A stretch of 64,000 nucleotides of DNA from Neoscytalidium dimidiatum (taxonomy: Eukaryota > Ascomycota > Dothideomycetes > Botryosphaeriales > Botryosphaeriaceae). The notes below the pieces were generated by a model that was given only the letters and a program-made list of their open reading frames with translations, had not been told where the DNA came from and did no database searches. Position numbers and translations under genes: made by a program. Of this stretch, positions 1 through 9,151 are shown piece by piece (position 1 is the first letter of the stretch; each line of letters begins with the position of its first letter). Location: assembly GCA_037367355.1 (NCBI GenBank), contig CM074699.1, forward strand, positions 2,914,001 through 2,978,000. The letters are read 5' to 3'.

Positions 1-249
1 CCCACCTCCGATTGCCGCCGTGCCCCGCCAACTGACGTGATTACCAATTGCGAAAATGTAGTTCCCGTCAACACCAGCGCTTCTGTAGAAGCTCTATAGA
101 TGAAATTGCTTCGAAGAACACCTCAATTCCTCCTATCATCATCACACCTGCGTCTACGCCCGACCAGAGCTACGCACTCCAGTCCAGCCGTCACACCAGC
201 CGCCCACATCCAAAGCGCAACCAGACACCGCAGCGCAGTAACCACCACC

Positions 250-1344
250 ATGGCTTCCACCAATCCCACCGACCTCCCCAAACCCATCAAGATGGCCATC
301 CTCGACGACTACCAAAACCTCTCCGCCCCCTACTTCACCTCCTTCTCCCCGCACGACCTCGAAATCACCACCTTCACCACCACCCTCTCGCCCACCGCCG
401 ACCTCGCCGCCCTGACGGCCCGCCTGCAGCCCTACACCATCATCAGCACGATGCGCGAACGCACCGCCTTCCCCGCCGCCCTCGTCGACGCCCTCCCCAA
501 CCTGCGCCTGCTCCTCACCACCGGCACGCGCAACAACGCGCTCGACCTGCCCGCCTTCGCCGCGCGCGGCATCCCCGTCGTCGGCACCGCGTCCGACGTC
601 GCCAGCGGCGCCGGCTTCCCGCCGCCGAAAGGGTTCAGCAAGACGGTGCAGCACGCGTGGGCGCTGGTGCTGGCGCTGACCGACAACGTCGCGCGGGACG
701 ACGCGAGCCTGCGCGCTGCCGGCGGCGCCTGGCAGGCGCGTCTGCCGCTCAACGTCTACCTCGCGGGCAAGACGTTCGCCGCGCTCGGCCTCGGCAAGCT
801 GGGCGTCGCCGCGGCGAAGATCGCCGCCCTGGCGTTCGGCATGCGCGTCGTGGCGTGGAGCGCGAACTTGACGCAGGAAGAGGCGGATCGGCGGGCCGTG
901 GAGGCGGGGTTGGAGAGCGGGAGTTTCGAGGCTGTGGCGAGCAAGGAGGAGTTGCTGCGGAGGGCGGATGTGCTGAGCTTGCATTACGTGCTGTCGGAGC
1001 GGTCCAAGGGGGTTTTGGGGGCGAAGGAGTTGGCGCTCTTGAAGAAGGAGGCGTTCTTGGTGAATACGGCCAGGGGCCCGTTGATCGATGAGGATGCGCT
1101 GTTTGAGGCGTTGGAGAAGGGCGCGATCAGGGGCGCGGCGCTGGATGTGTTTTGGGAGGAACCGTTGCCGGCGGATAGCAGGTGGAGGACAACGAAGTGG
1201 GGAGAGGAGGGGAGGAGTCAGGTGTTGTTGACGCCGCATACTGGGTACATGTTTGAGGAAACCATTGACTACTGGTGGAAGGAGACGGCGGCGAATGTTA
1301 GGAGATGGTTGGATGGGGAGGAGCTGAAGCCTCGGCTGGTATGA
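250..1344 (+). CDS. D-isomer-specific 2-hydroxyacid dehydrogenase
   Basis: Single-exon gene of 364 residues from the ATG at 250, which has a strong CACCATGG context. The protein has the NAD-dependent D-2-hydroxyacid dehydrogenase layout: N-terminal catalytic half, a Rossmann glycine motif GLGKLG near residues 180-185, NTARGP with the substrate-binding Arg near 274, a Glu in the DVFWEEP segment near 300-305, and the catalytic His in TPHTGYM near 330. It probably interconverts a 2-oxo acid and a D-2-hydroxy acid; the substrate cannot be told. An in-frame upstream ATG at 100 adds 50 residues rich in Arg, Ser and Thr with no acidic residue, resembling a mitochondrial presequence, so two isoforms are possible. 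The gene converges on HEM14, leaving 62 bp between the stop codons. Confidence 0.9.
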   Translation: MASTNPTDLPKPIKMAILDDYQNLSAPYFTSFSPHDLEITTFTTTLSPTADLAALTARLQPYTIISTMRERTAFPAALVDALPNLRLLLTTGTRNNALDLPAFAARGIPVVGTASDVASGAGFPPPKGFSKTVQHAWALVLALTDNVARDDASLRAAGGAWQARLPLNVYLAGKTFAALGLGKLGVAAAKIAALAFGMRVVAWSANLTQEEADRRAVEAGLESGSFEAVASKEELLRRADVLSLHYVLSERSKGVLGAKELALLKKEAFLVNTARGPLIDEDALFEALEKGAIRGAALDVFWEEPLPADSRWRTTKWGEEGRSQVLLTPHTGYMFEETIDYWWKETAANVRRWLDGEELKPRLV

Positions 1345-1406
1345 GACCAATTGCGCTTGATCACGTGGGCAGTCCAGGGCGTTATGTTGGAGATTACTAT
1401 GAAGCT

Positions 1407-3461
1407 CTATGATTCCACGTTACCTAGGAAATCCTCAAGCCCCGTCAGTCCTTCCTGATCCAGACTTTCAATTACGTTTCTGGCTGAGAATATGCAATCA
1501 TGAACGCCGATGCCTCCGTATGATTTGCCAGCAACCCTCAGCCTCCCTCCGAAGTATTTCGACAACGCCTGTCGCAAATCAGCCATTCGCTCGTGATGTC
1601 CGACCGTATATTGTGGAATAGAATCCCGGTGAAGCATCGTCATCACCTTCACCGGTTCCTCTTTCACGCCAAGATGTCTCTCCAGAACATTCCTCGCCAT
1701 ACTCGCGCCTTCACTCTCGCTTGGATACTCGGTCTTCCCGGCCCACCAGTATCCGCCGAGCATGACAGCAATCTTGGTCCCAGAGAATTCATCCTGCCAG
1801 GGCACGGCATCGGAATCGAAAACGATACCAAGGGCACGCTCTGGATTGACAGAAACAGGGACCGAACGGGGAATGATGTAGCCGAAGCCACGATAGGGCC
1901 TGTGGACAAAAGAACTCGAGAAGCAAAGCGTCACCACCATGACGGTGACTTCCTCCATGCGTGGCAAAGGAAGAGCGTTACTCTCGCTGGTCGCAGCCAG
2001 AAGATGATTGAAGGACGAGCACGCAACGACATGCGTGAAAGAGTGCTCGTCCGTCTTCCCGTCTCTCCGCACCTACAACGCGTCAGCACACCCGCCACGC
2101 CTCCCAGAAAGAGAGCACTTACCTCAACCACCACGCCCCCTTCCTCCCTCCTCACCCCAACCACATCCGCCCCCTTCACCACCTCCACATTCTCCATCCC
2201 CGCCACAGCCGCCTCCAACGCCTCAACCAACACCCCCATCCCACCCCGGAAATTATACACGCTGACACCCCCCATCCCCAACCGCGTCTCCACCTCACCC
2301 GCCTCTCCCCGCCTCAACACCCCCACCCACCCCTCTTCTTTCTCCCTCCTCCTCCCCCTCTTCTTCTCCTCACCCTTGCCCCTCATCATTGCCCCCACCA
2401 CCCCGCCAAACCGCCGCCCCCACCGCGCCTCGGCCGCCCACAAACCCGGCACGCACATCCGCGCGCTCAGCGCCTCCACGTCGCCCGCCCACACGCCCAT
2501 CACGATCGCGGACCCCACGCCGTCGGCGACGCGGCGCCCGAAGCGGGCGGCGAGGAAGGCGTGGACGGAAGTGTCGCTTGGGGGCGGGTCCGCAGGGGAG
2601 GAGGAGGAGGAGGAGGAGGAGGAGGAGAGGAGCGGGGCGAGGAGGGCGTCGTGGAGGAGGGCGGGGAGGATGGGTCGGAGGAGCGGGGTGGTCAGGATGG
2701 TGGTCAGGAGGCGGATGGAGTGGGTGAGGCGGTGGATGAGGGAGGGGGTTGGCGGGGAGGGAGAGTGGGTTGAGGGGGTTGAGCGCTGGGAAGAGGAGGA
2801 AGACGAGGAGGATGAGGACGACGAGGACAGCGGGAGGGTGTGAGGAAGCAGGTGCGCAGAGGTCGGGATGTGGACGAGGTGGCCGCGCGGGGAGAGGATG
2901 TAGCGCGCGGATGCGGCGGGCGAGCGCTTGGGCACCAGGATGAGGTGGGAGCTTAGGTCGAGGGTCCGGATCTGGATGGGTGGGGCGGAGGGGCTGTTTA
3001 GCTGTGGCACCGGTCTGGAGGGAGGCGGGGAGATCAGGTACACGGGAGGGAAGGTTGGATACCGAGCGGAGAGTGTGGGAGAAGCGGAGATGGTTACGCA
3101 CTAGGTCGAGGGTTACGATGGCGCGAGGGGCATTCGCGCGGAGGGTGCGTGGCCCGGTGTCGCAGACGATGGAGGTGTCGCCGACGCGGGCGTGGACGGA
3201 TCCGATGATGCCGCCAAGACGATGGGTGCGCTCGAAGAGGGTGATGGTGGCGTCAGGGAAACGCTTGCTGGCATAGTATGCTGCCGTCAGACCAGTGATG
3301 CCTCCTCCGAGTATGGCGATGCGGGACGGCTTGGTTTGAGATCGACACTGGGATGCTGTGGAATGCCGCTTGCTGCGAGGGAAATTGTAAGGAATGACTT
3401 GAACCCCGCAAAGCGGAGATGCTCGAGGAGTCCGGATCGAGTTTCGTGCGAGCCCTTTCAT
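1407..3461 (-). CDS. HEM14: Protoporphyrinogen oxidase (heme biosynthesis)
   Basis: Three exons inferred: 3461-3102, 3001-2123 and 2072-1407, giving 634 residues. Intron 1 has a GTGCGT donor and CACAG acceptor; intron 2 has GTAAGT and TTGTAG; both keep frame. The N-terminus is basic and Ser/Arg-rich, as expected for mitochondrial import. The FAD dinucleotide motif (ILGGGITGLTAAYY, about 50-62) is followed by FERTHRLGG and GPRTLR. The last exon has the family blocks RPYRGFGYIIPRS, NPERALG, VFDSDAVPWQD, VMLGGYWW and a C-terminal FAD contact around YGGIGVHDCI. The enzyme oxidises protoporphyrinogen IX to protoporphyrin IX at the inner mitochondrial membrane. Unusual features are two poly-Ser runs in the middle exon, encoded by GGA/GAG-type trinucleotide tracts (for example about 2596-2628), which account for part of the extra length. 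Confidence 0.9.
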
Positions 3462-4617
3462 CTTTCGATATCACGGTTCGGGGCGAGACTCTTCGCTAAT
3501 TCTGGATTATCCTCGGACTGGACAGCTGCGTGGGGTCCTCAGCAGTTATGCACATCCACGAGCCCCAGATAGTCCCTTCCCATGAAGCTCACGATCAGAT
3601 CATCCATCCATTAGTGATAGGAGATCGTGATGCAGTTAATCTCTCGTGTAAGCTGATCTGTGAGCAACAGGTCATTTTCCTCCAGTGAGACTCTTAGAAC
3701 CCTTCGTTCCTTCCCAAGATCTCGCCGTGCATCCGGCATATCCCAACACTTTCGGAAAGCTGCCTTGGTTTTATGGAGCGTTAGCAAAGCAAGGAATTAC
3801 AAAGTTGAAGCTACAAGCTGTTTGTTTCCTCAATCTGCAATGATGCGATCTGTGATACCGTGAAGCGGGAAGGATTGGAGCCATTGCAGGCTCGCCCGTT
3901 TTCTGTCAAGGTAAGACCCTTACTACCAAATTACTCCAGGGACGGAACAGCCAATAGCAGTTTCCAAGCTTCTTTTGTTGCTACACGTCGTATGGAGAGG
4001 TGCCTGATCAAACGGGTAGCGGTGGTCTTTGCATGTTACGCTAATGTTGTGCATCTCCGGGTTGGTGCACACCATTGGTCGAGAAAAACAAGCTGCGCAG
4101 CGGGAAAAGTGGAGTGCCGTGTTCCGCAAACGCCTGCGAATGCTGCCTATTCTAGTAATATCTGATCTTATAAAGTAAGCGTCCTCGAGTATGTCAAATA
4201 AGTATGCAAGGACCAGTCGTATTTCCAGACGACGGGCGCCATCGTCGCACCAAGACTTGCCCCCGGGCCGTGCCGTTTGTGCACCACTTTACTCGTTTCA
4301 GCAAAAGGTACGGTCCAATCAGACTGTAGTTCCGTCGCACGAGATCATCATCAATGCCGCGGAACGAGAAGTTCCTCAATGACCGTTGACATCGATCGCA
4401 GAGTATTGCCTGATGGTGATGCATCACTTTCCTTTCTTGAGAGACGATGCGTCTAGACGTATCTCAGCAGGGCCACTAGACGGACGACGGACGCGCTGCA
4501 GGAAGACTATTGACTTAGTATGACGAGTCTCCGGATGACAACACCCCAATCTACGAAAGACCAGCTGCCAGTAGGAGAAGTTGCCTGGAAGTTCCAGCAT
4601 AACACTCCAAAGTACCA
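3462..4617. other. Intergenic, no gene seen
   Basis: About 1.15 kb between divergently transcribed HEM14 and the secreted-protein gene. Only short, overlapping, family-less ORFs are present. It must hold both promoters; no clear element was recognised apart from the TATA box that follows. Confidence 0.5.
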
Positions 4618-4625
4618 TATATAAA
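4618..4625 (+). promoter_or_regulatory. TATA box of the secreted-protein gene
   Basis: TATATAAA about 112 bp upstream of the ATG at 4737, followed by a leader that could be roughly 80 nt. Position and match are good for a TATA-driven fungal promoter. Confidence 0.65.
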
Positions 4626-4687
4626 GGGAGAGATCAAAGGTTGGAGTGTTCAGAACCACCATCTGCAAACACTCAATTTCTTACAAT

Positions 4688-4730
4688 CACTTACACACAA
4701 CCACTTACACAAAGTCACTTACACACAACC
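4688..4730 (+). repeat. Short direct repeats in the 5' leader
   Basis: A 15-bp sequence, CACTTACACACAACC, occurs exactly at 4688-4702 and 4716-4730, with a diverged copy between them. The repeats lie just ahead of the start codon, so they are probably transcribed leader. Confidence 0.7.
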
Positions 4731-4736
4731 TTGATC

Positions 4737-5834
4737 ATGAAATTTCTCATCGCTACGACCCCTCTCTTTACTACCGCCCTTGGGGCTGTCCTCGCTCCAG
4801 CACTCGAAACCCTCACCATCCCCGTCCCTCCCGGTGCAGAGCCTTACACCAGCACTGTCCCCGCCTGCGGCACCGTTAATGCCTTCGCCGTTGTCGCCGT
4901 TCCTAACGGCACTTTCATTCCTGGCACCACCACCATCTTCCTGCCCCCGCAGGCCTCAGCGACCACTCAGACCTTTTTCGACCCATCCGGCTCCGACGTC
5001 GAGGTCGTCATAGCCACTCCTCTCGAGGGCTCCTGCGCCCCCTTCGACATCACCCCAACCAGCACCTTTACCGACATCGGCCAGCTCACGGCCACGGGCA
5101 GCGACGGCACCCCGACCGCCACCGACAGCGCCTGCCCGCTCGGCACGCTCGCCGCCAGCGTCGACAAAGCCGCCCAGCAAGTCATCGACGCCATCAACAA
5201 AGTGACACTCATCTCGCAGAACCTGCAAGCCGCGGCCAAGAATGTCGGTGGCAACGCGCAGAAGCGCGCCGATGATGACATCATCAGCAGCAACGAGAAT
5301 GCTCTCGCGGTCCGCCAGTTCAGCACGCCCATCATCCAAGTCGTGAGCGGGCTGCGCGACGTCGTCGTCACGCTGACGATCAGCATCCCGCGCATCACGG
5401 TGCTCCCGCCCTTCGACCCGGGCGACGCCTCCGACGCCATCGTCATCGCGCTCATCTCCTTCGTGCGCGTGCATCAGGCCCTGCTCAACATCCTGATCGG
5501 CCGCTCTGGCCTGATTGCCAACTTCCCCTTCGGCGAGACCGCCGGCACCGCCGACCCGACCGCCCAGCAGCTGCAGACAATCGTCGACGAGATGAACCAA
5601 TTCCTTGCGGCCAACGTGCCGGCAGGTCAGCTCGCTGAGGTCAATGAGGCGCGCGATGTCCAGTTCAATCCCATTGGCGCTCCGATTGCGGCTGTGCTGC
5701 GCCAGATTGAGAAGGTTGTGGATGCATTGGCGTTCGCCATCATTCGGTTGATTCCGTCGCGCAATGAGTGCGCTAAGGAGCAGAAGTCCGCTATTGATGG
5801 GACTCTGGATGAGTCCATTGCGGCCTACTCTTGA
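4737..5834 (+). CDS. Secreted protein of unknown function
   Basis: 365 residues from the ATG at 4737, chosen because a TATA box and leader precede it and a signal peptide follows (MKFLIATTPLFTTALGA, then a polar region). The open frame extends upstream to 4581, but that part would lie before the TATA box. The N-terminal third is Thr/Ser/Pro-rich with few cysteines. A dibasic Lys-Arg followed by Ala-Asp-Asp-Asp near residue 180 could be a Kex2-type processing site. The second half is hydrophobic and helical-looking, with clusters of Ile/Val. No catalytic motif was recognised. It could be a secreted or wall-associated protein; no function is assigned. Confidence 0.75.
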   Translation: MKFLIATTPLFTTALGAVLAPALETLTIPVPPGAEPYTSTVPACGTVNAFAVVAVPNGTFIPGTTTIFLPPQASATTQTFFDPSGSDVEVVIATPLEGSCAPFDITPTSTFTDIGQLTATGSDGTPTATDSACPLGTLAASVDKAAQQVIDAINKVTLISQNLQAAAKNVGGNAQKRADDDIISSNENALAVRQFSTPIIQVVSGLRDVVVTLTISIPRITVLPPFDPGDASDAIVIALISFVRVHQALLNILIGRSGLIANFPFGETAGTADPTAQQLQTIVDEMNQFLAANVPAGQLAEVNEARDVQFNPIGAPIAAVLRQIEKVVDALAFAIIRLIPSRNECAKEQKSAIDGTLDESIAAYS

Positions 5835-6764
5835 GAGACTTGGATGGTTGGGGTTGTCGGCTTGTTGGCCTCTCACTACCTTATTGGCCAAGATGGAAAC
5901 AGGCGTCCTGTTATTGTGCAGGCCTAATCCCGGCGATGTGCATTGGCACTGAGATCTGCTTTCCATTTCCTTCACTTTCTTTGCTTTTTGAACTTTTGAT
6001 TCTTACCCTCATTCACCAAATGACGGATTATTTACTAGGGGTTCCTGTTCTTTCATTCTTTCCTCTCTCGCGGCTTCCAGTACGTGGATGAGCAATGCAC
6101 TATTGCAAATGGAGCACGTTCTTGAGAGTTATTTGAATTTGATTGTTGGCGTTGGGGCATTGAACAACCATGTTGACTGCATGCTCGGAAGTGAAAAGCC
6201 ATGGGATGGACAATGAATTGGCCCAGAGATGTGCCTAATGACTCTCCTTCTGCTTCAATAAGCATCTTGCAATACTCAAACATGTCGATCCATTGATTAC
6301 ACCGCAGTGACGGTCTGAAGGACCAGTTCAGCGCCCTAAATCATGGGAAATAGTGACGTTCGAGTGTTGAGTTTCTAGTACCGTTCGGAAAGGGCAGCAC
6401 TAAGCGAAAACCCGCCATGACGTACAGAAAGCCTATGGAAGTCGATGACCGAAGCATGCAGATAGGTTATGCTTATAATCTGTCACTAACTGTTCGCCAG
6501 ACCTACCTTTGCGATGAGGAGGATTCAAGACCGGTTCTGGGATGAGCCAAACCACTACCAAGTTAGTCAGCAACTTGAAGAGGCAAAGCTGAAGTGAGAA
6601 TAAGGAATTGTGTAGTTGCTATGGATTGCACAGCCCACCAAAATCGTATTACGATTACACAGCTTAGGTCAAAGCTGATTTTTAGCTCCTCAGCATAAAA
6701 TTCTCCACGCAGTAACCTTGCTTTCCTGCATTCTCCTTCTCCTACGTCCTACTAGTTCTTCTAG
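5835..6764. other. Intergenic, no gene seen
   Basis: About 0.9 kb with only short random ORFs on both strands. A TAG at 6762-6764 bounds the upstream end of the next open frame. Confidence 0.5.
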
Positions 6765-7837
6765 CAGAATATCTTCTTCCGACGTCTGTCTATCATCGCG
6801 AACTCCTTTTTCGTAGTCAGTTTCGCAGACGTCGTCATCGAATGCTCCATACGTGCCTACGAAGGCCTGGCCAAGGTACGCCAAGTTCCGGAAGAGGTCA
6901 CACAGCTGCACGCCGAGATCCAAAATCTGAAAACGACGGTGGCAAATATTAAAGAATTCTCGGCCCATCTTGAAAGATCACATGTCCCGCAAGTTGATAA
7001 GCGAGTTTCTCAGAGCTTGTGCCAACTTCAACTCAACAGAGCGCAACGGGAGATCGTATTGGTCACGGAGAAAGCGCATCGCTGGCAAAGCCGACAAGAC
7101 AAAGGTTTCTGGGCAACTTTCAGTGGCAAAATCCAGTGGGTCTGGTCAAATCAAGATATCGTTTTGTGTTGTCGTCGCCTGAACACTCTGCGCGAAAGTC
7201 TGGATGCTACTCTGAGCGTTGCTGGCCCGTGAGTATCTTAGCACATTTCTCACTATGACCGAGCTAACGAAAATATAGAAGAATCAAGCATAATATGCTC
7301 ACAGAAGTGCAAGATTTATGGCAGACGATAAGAACCGACTATGCCGCTGTGCAAAGTGAGATGGCTTCTCTTGAGAGAAGCTTCACAGGCGCGACCGTGG
7401 TGTTAGAAGGCACTGTGTGTGACGTTCAGAACGCAATGAAAACTTCAGTGGATAGCCATTTTTCTTATTTCGAGGAGCTCAAGACAGCAACGGCTGACAA
7501 TCAAATGCTCATCGACTCTCGATCGATACAAGTGGCAAGGGACATCGAAAACAACGCCAAAAATGCTCGCAACCAAGTTTCCAGCTTGGCAAATGCAGTC
7601 GCAGGGAATGTGGCTTTACTGGCCGACCTTCTCCACTTAGTAGGGGCGAGCAGCATGCTGGAAACCTGCGCACGGGCCTTGGTTCACGTAGAACATATAA
7701 GTGCTATATTACTTGCTCTCAGGATCTTTATGTTAAAAGAGACTTTTTCTCATACGGTAAAAGCCTGCACAGTTAAAAAGAGCGATCCCAGGAAAAAAAT
7801 AAAATTAAGCCATACATCTTGTAGCCTTCAATTCTGA
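6765..7837 (+). pseudogene. STAND/NLR-type N-terminal domain fragment (PigL_N-like)
   Basis: The plus strand is open from 6765, crosses an intron at 7229-7278 (GTGAGT donor, GCTAAC branch site, ATATAG acceptor, 50 nt) and stays in frame to the stop at 7837. The segment LSIIANSFFVVSFADVVIE followed by IRAYEGLAKV and VPEEVTQLHAEIQNLK looks like the N-terminal domain found at the head of many fungal STAND proteins. The rest is coiled-coil-like. There is no ATG where the family normally starts: the codons before LSII read Arg-Arg, and the first in-frame Met lies well inside the domain. No NACHT, NB-ARC or repeat domain follows. A missed tiny 5' exon is possible, because a TAG acceptor-like site precedes 6765; otherwise this is a start-less fragment. 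Confidence 0.55.
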
Positions 7838-8521
7838 AGAGTTTAGAAGCCGGTGTAAAAGTAGAGTAACACTCCAGTTCGGCTGATAGGCAGCTGAAAC
7901 TACACTGCAACTGAATGTACGTGATCTTCTAACACTTCTGTTCGGTCCTTCTCACAATGAATTTTGGATCCCGAACATTTGGTTTGTCATGATGATAAAC
8001 ACTTTTGCAAGTAGGCGCACAGATCACTTTGTCAATGCAACAAAGCCTCTAGTGTTAACACCATTCAATGTGGTTTCTGTAGAACCCTGTCTGCTTCTTA
8101 AGTGAGTAGTTATGCTGAGGTTTCCTACGTGAAGATCTTAAGAAGATCCATTTTTCTGAGAGGGAGGAACTTAAAACAAATATCCACCGACTGCCAGTTC
8201 ATTGGCAACGTAGCGAGGGTATATGAATACATTGAGTCGTGCACTGAATTCTGCCGAATGTACCCGCTTTTGCTGCCGCTAGGCTTCGATTTTGTAAGAG
8301 GTGCATTGCTTAGGAGAGGCGAAAAAGTCTTTGGAAATAGGATTTACATGTAGAAATTCGAAGCCTCCTCTGGGATGCCTCGAACTTAGCGTTCGTGAGG
8401 TGAGCTTTTCGGCAAAACAAACGCAAACTCCGCCGAGATGTATTGGAACCTACTTCAAGCTTTGAGGGAAAGGTGGCATCATGGCATGGACAACGTCGAG
8501 CCTTTTCGCAGTGCTGAATAC
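7838..8521. other. Intergenic, no gene seen
   Basis: About 0.7 kb without a convincing coding region. The last five bases, AATAC at 8517-8521, are one copy of the target duplication of the adjoining LTR. Confidence 0.5.
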
Positions 8522-8924
8522 TGTTACGGTACAGAAGAAGGACAAGCGGGGCGCCTACACGCCCACCAAGGAGTCACGTGACTCCCGGTTCAACTGTTCA
8601 AAGCCTTGGCACTCTAAACTCCTAAACTCGCGAAGTTCAAACGTTCAACCGCTTAGCAGAATAAACCCACGAACTACTAGATTATATACTCTTTCCTACT
8701 TATATATAAACTACACTCTCTAGATAGCTTTAACCCTCGTAGTTAATTCTTCTTCTTTTTTTCCTCTATAACAATTTAGACAATTATTAGTAATAGGCCT
8801 TCGCACGTAGTGCTCAGTTATTACTTGTTCTCCCTCTCTTCTTGTACCTACTCAAGGAAAACCCCGTGACTAGTTTTCTCCTTCTGAGGTGTTGGATCCT
8901 TGGAGGTAGAGGCCGTCCGTTACA
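8522..8924 (+). mobile_element. Solo LTR with perfect 5-bp target duplication
   Basis: The 403-bp element begins TGTTACGG and ends CCGTTACA, counting a small internal CC insertion near the end. It is flanked on both sides by AATAC (8517-8521 and 8925-8929). A second copy of the same family lies at 37465-37902 in the same orientation. No internal retrotransposon coding sequence adjoins either copy, so both are solo LTRs left by LTR-LTR recombination. CpA and TpG dinucleotides are still common, so this copy is little affected by RIP. Assignment to copia or gypsy is not possible from the LTR alone. Confidence 0.9.
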
Positions 8925-9151
8925 AATACGCGCTCGCGCACAGGTATATAAGTTTAAGTTTCGCTTCTAAATCTTACCTTCTAAACTACCAAATCTTTGA
9001 AGAGATTGTTCATCAAGGCAGCCACTAATCCTACGTTGGTACCTGAAAAGTAACGTAGACTTATCGCGAATTAGAACAGCATCCTATTTTACATTATCAA
9101 ATTTTATCTACCCATTCCCAAAAAAGCCTTTTCTAAGTCTAAAACCGATAT

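Noticed and set aside
2389..2943. Arg/Gly-rich plus-strand ORFs opposite HEM14
   Set aside because: They are antisense readings of GC-rich exon sequence with trinucleotide repeats; composition is not protein-like and the opposite strand has clear family motifs.
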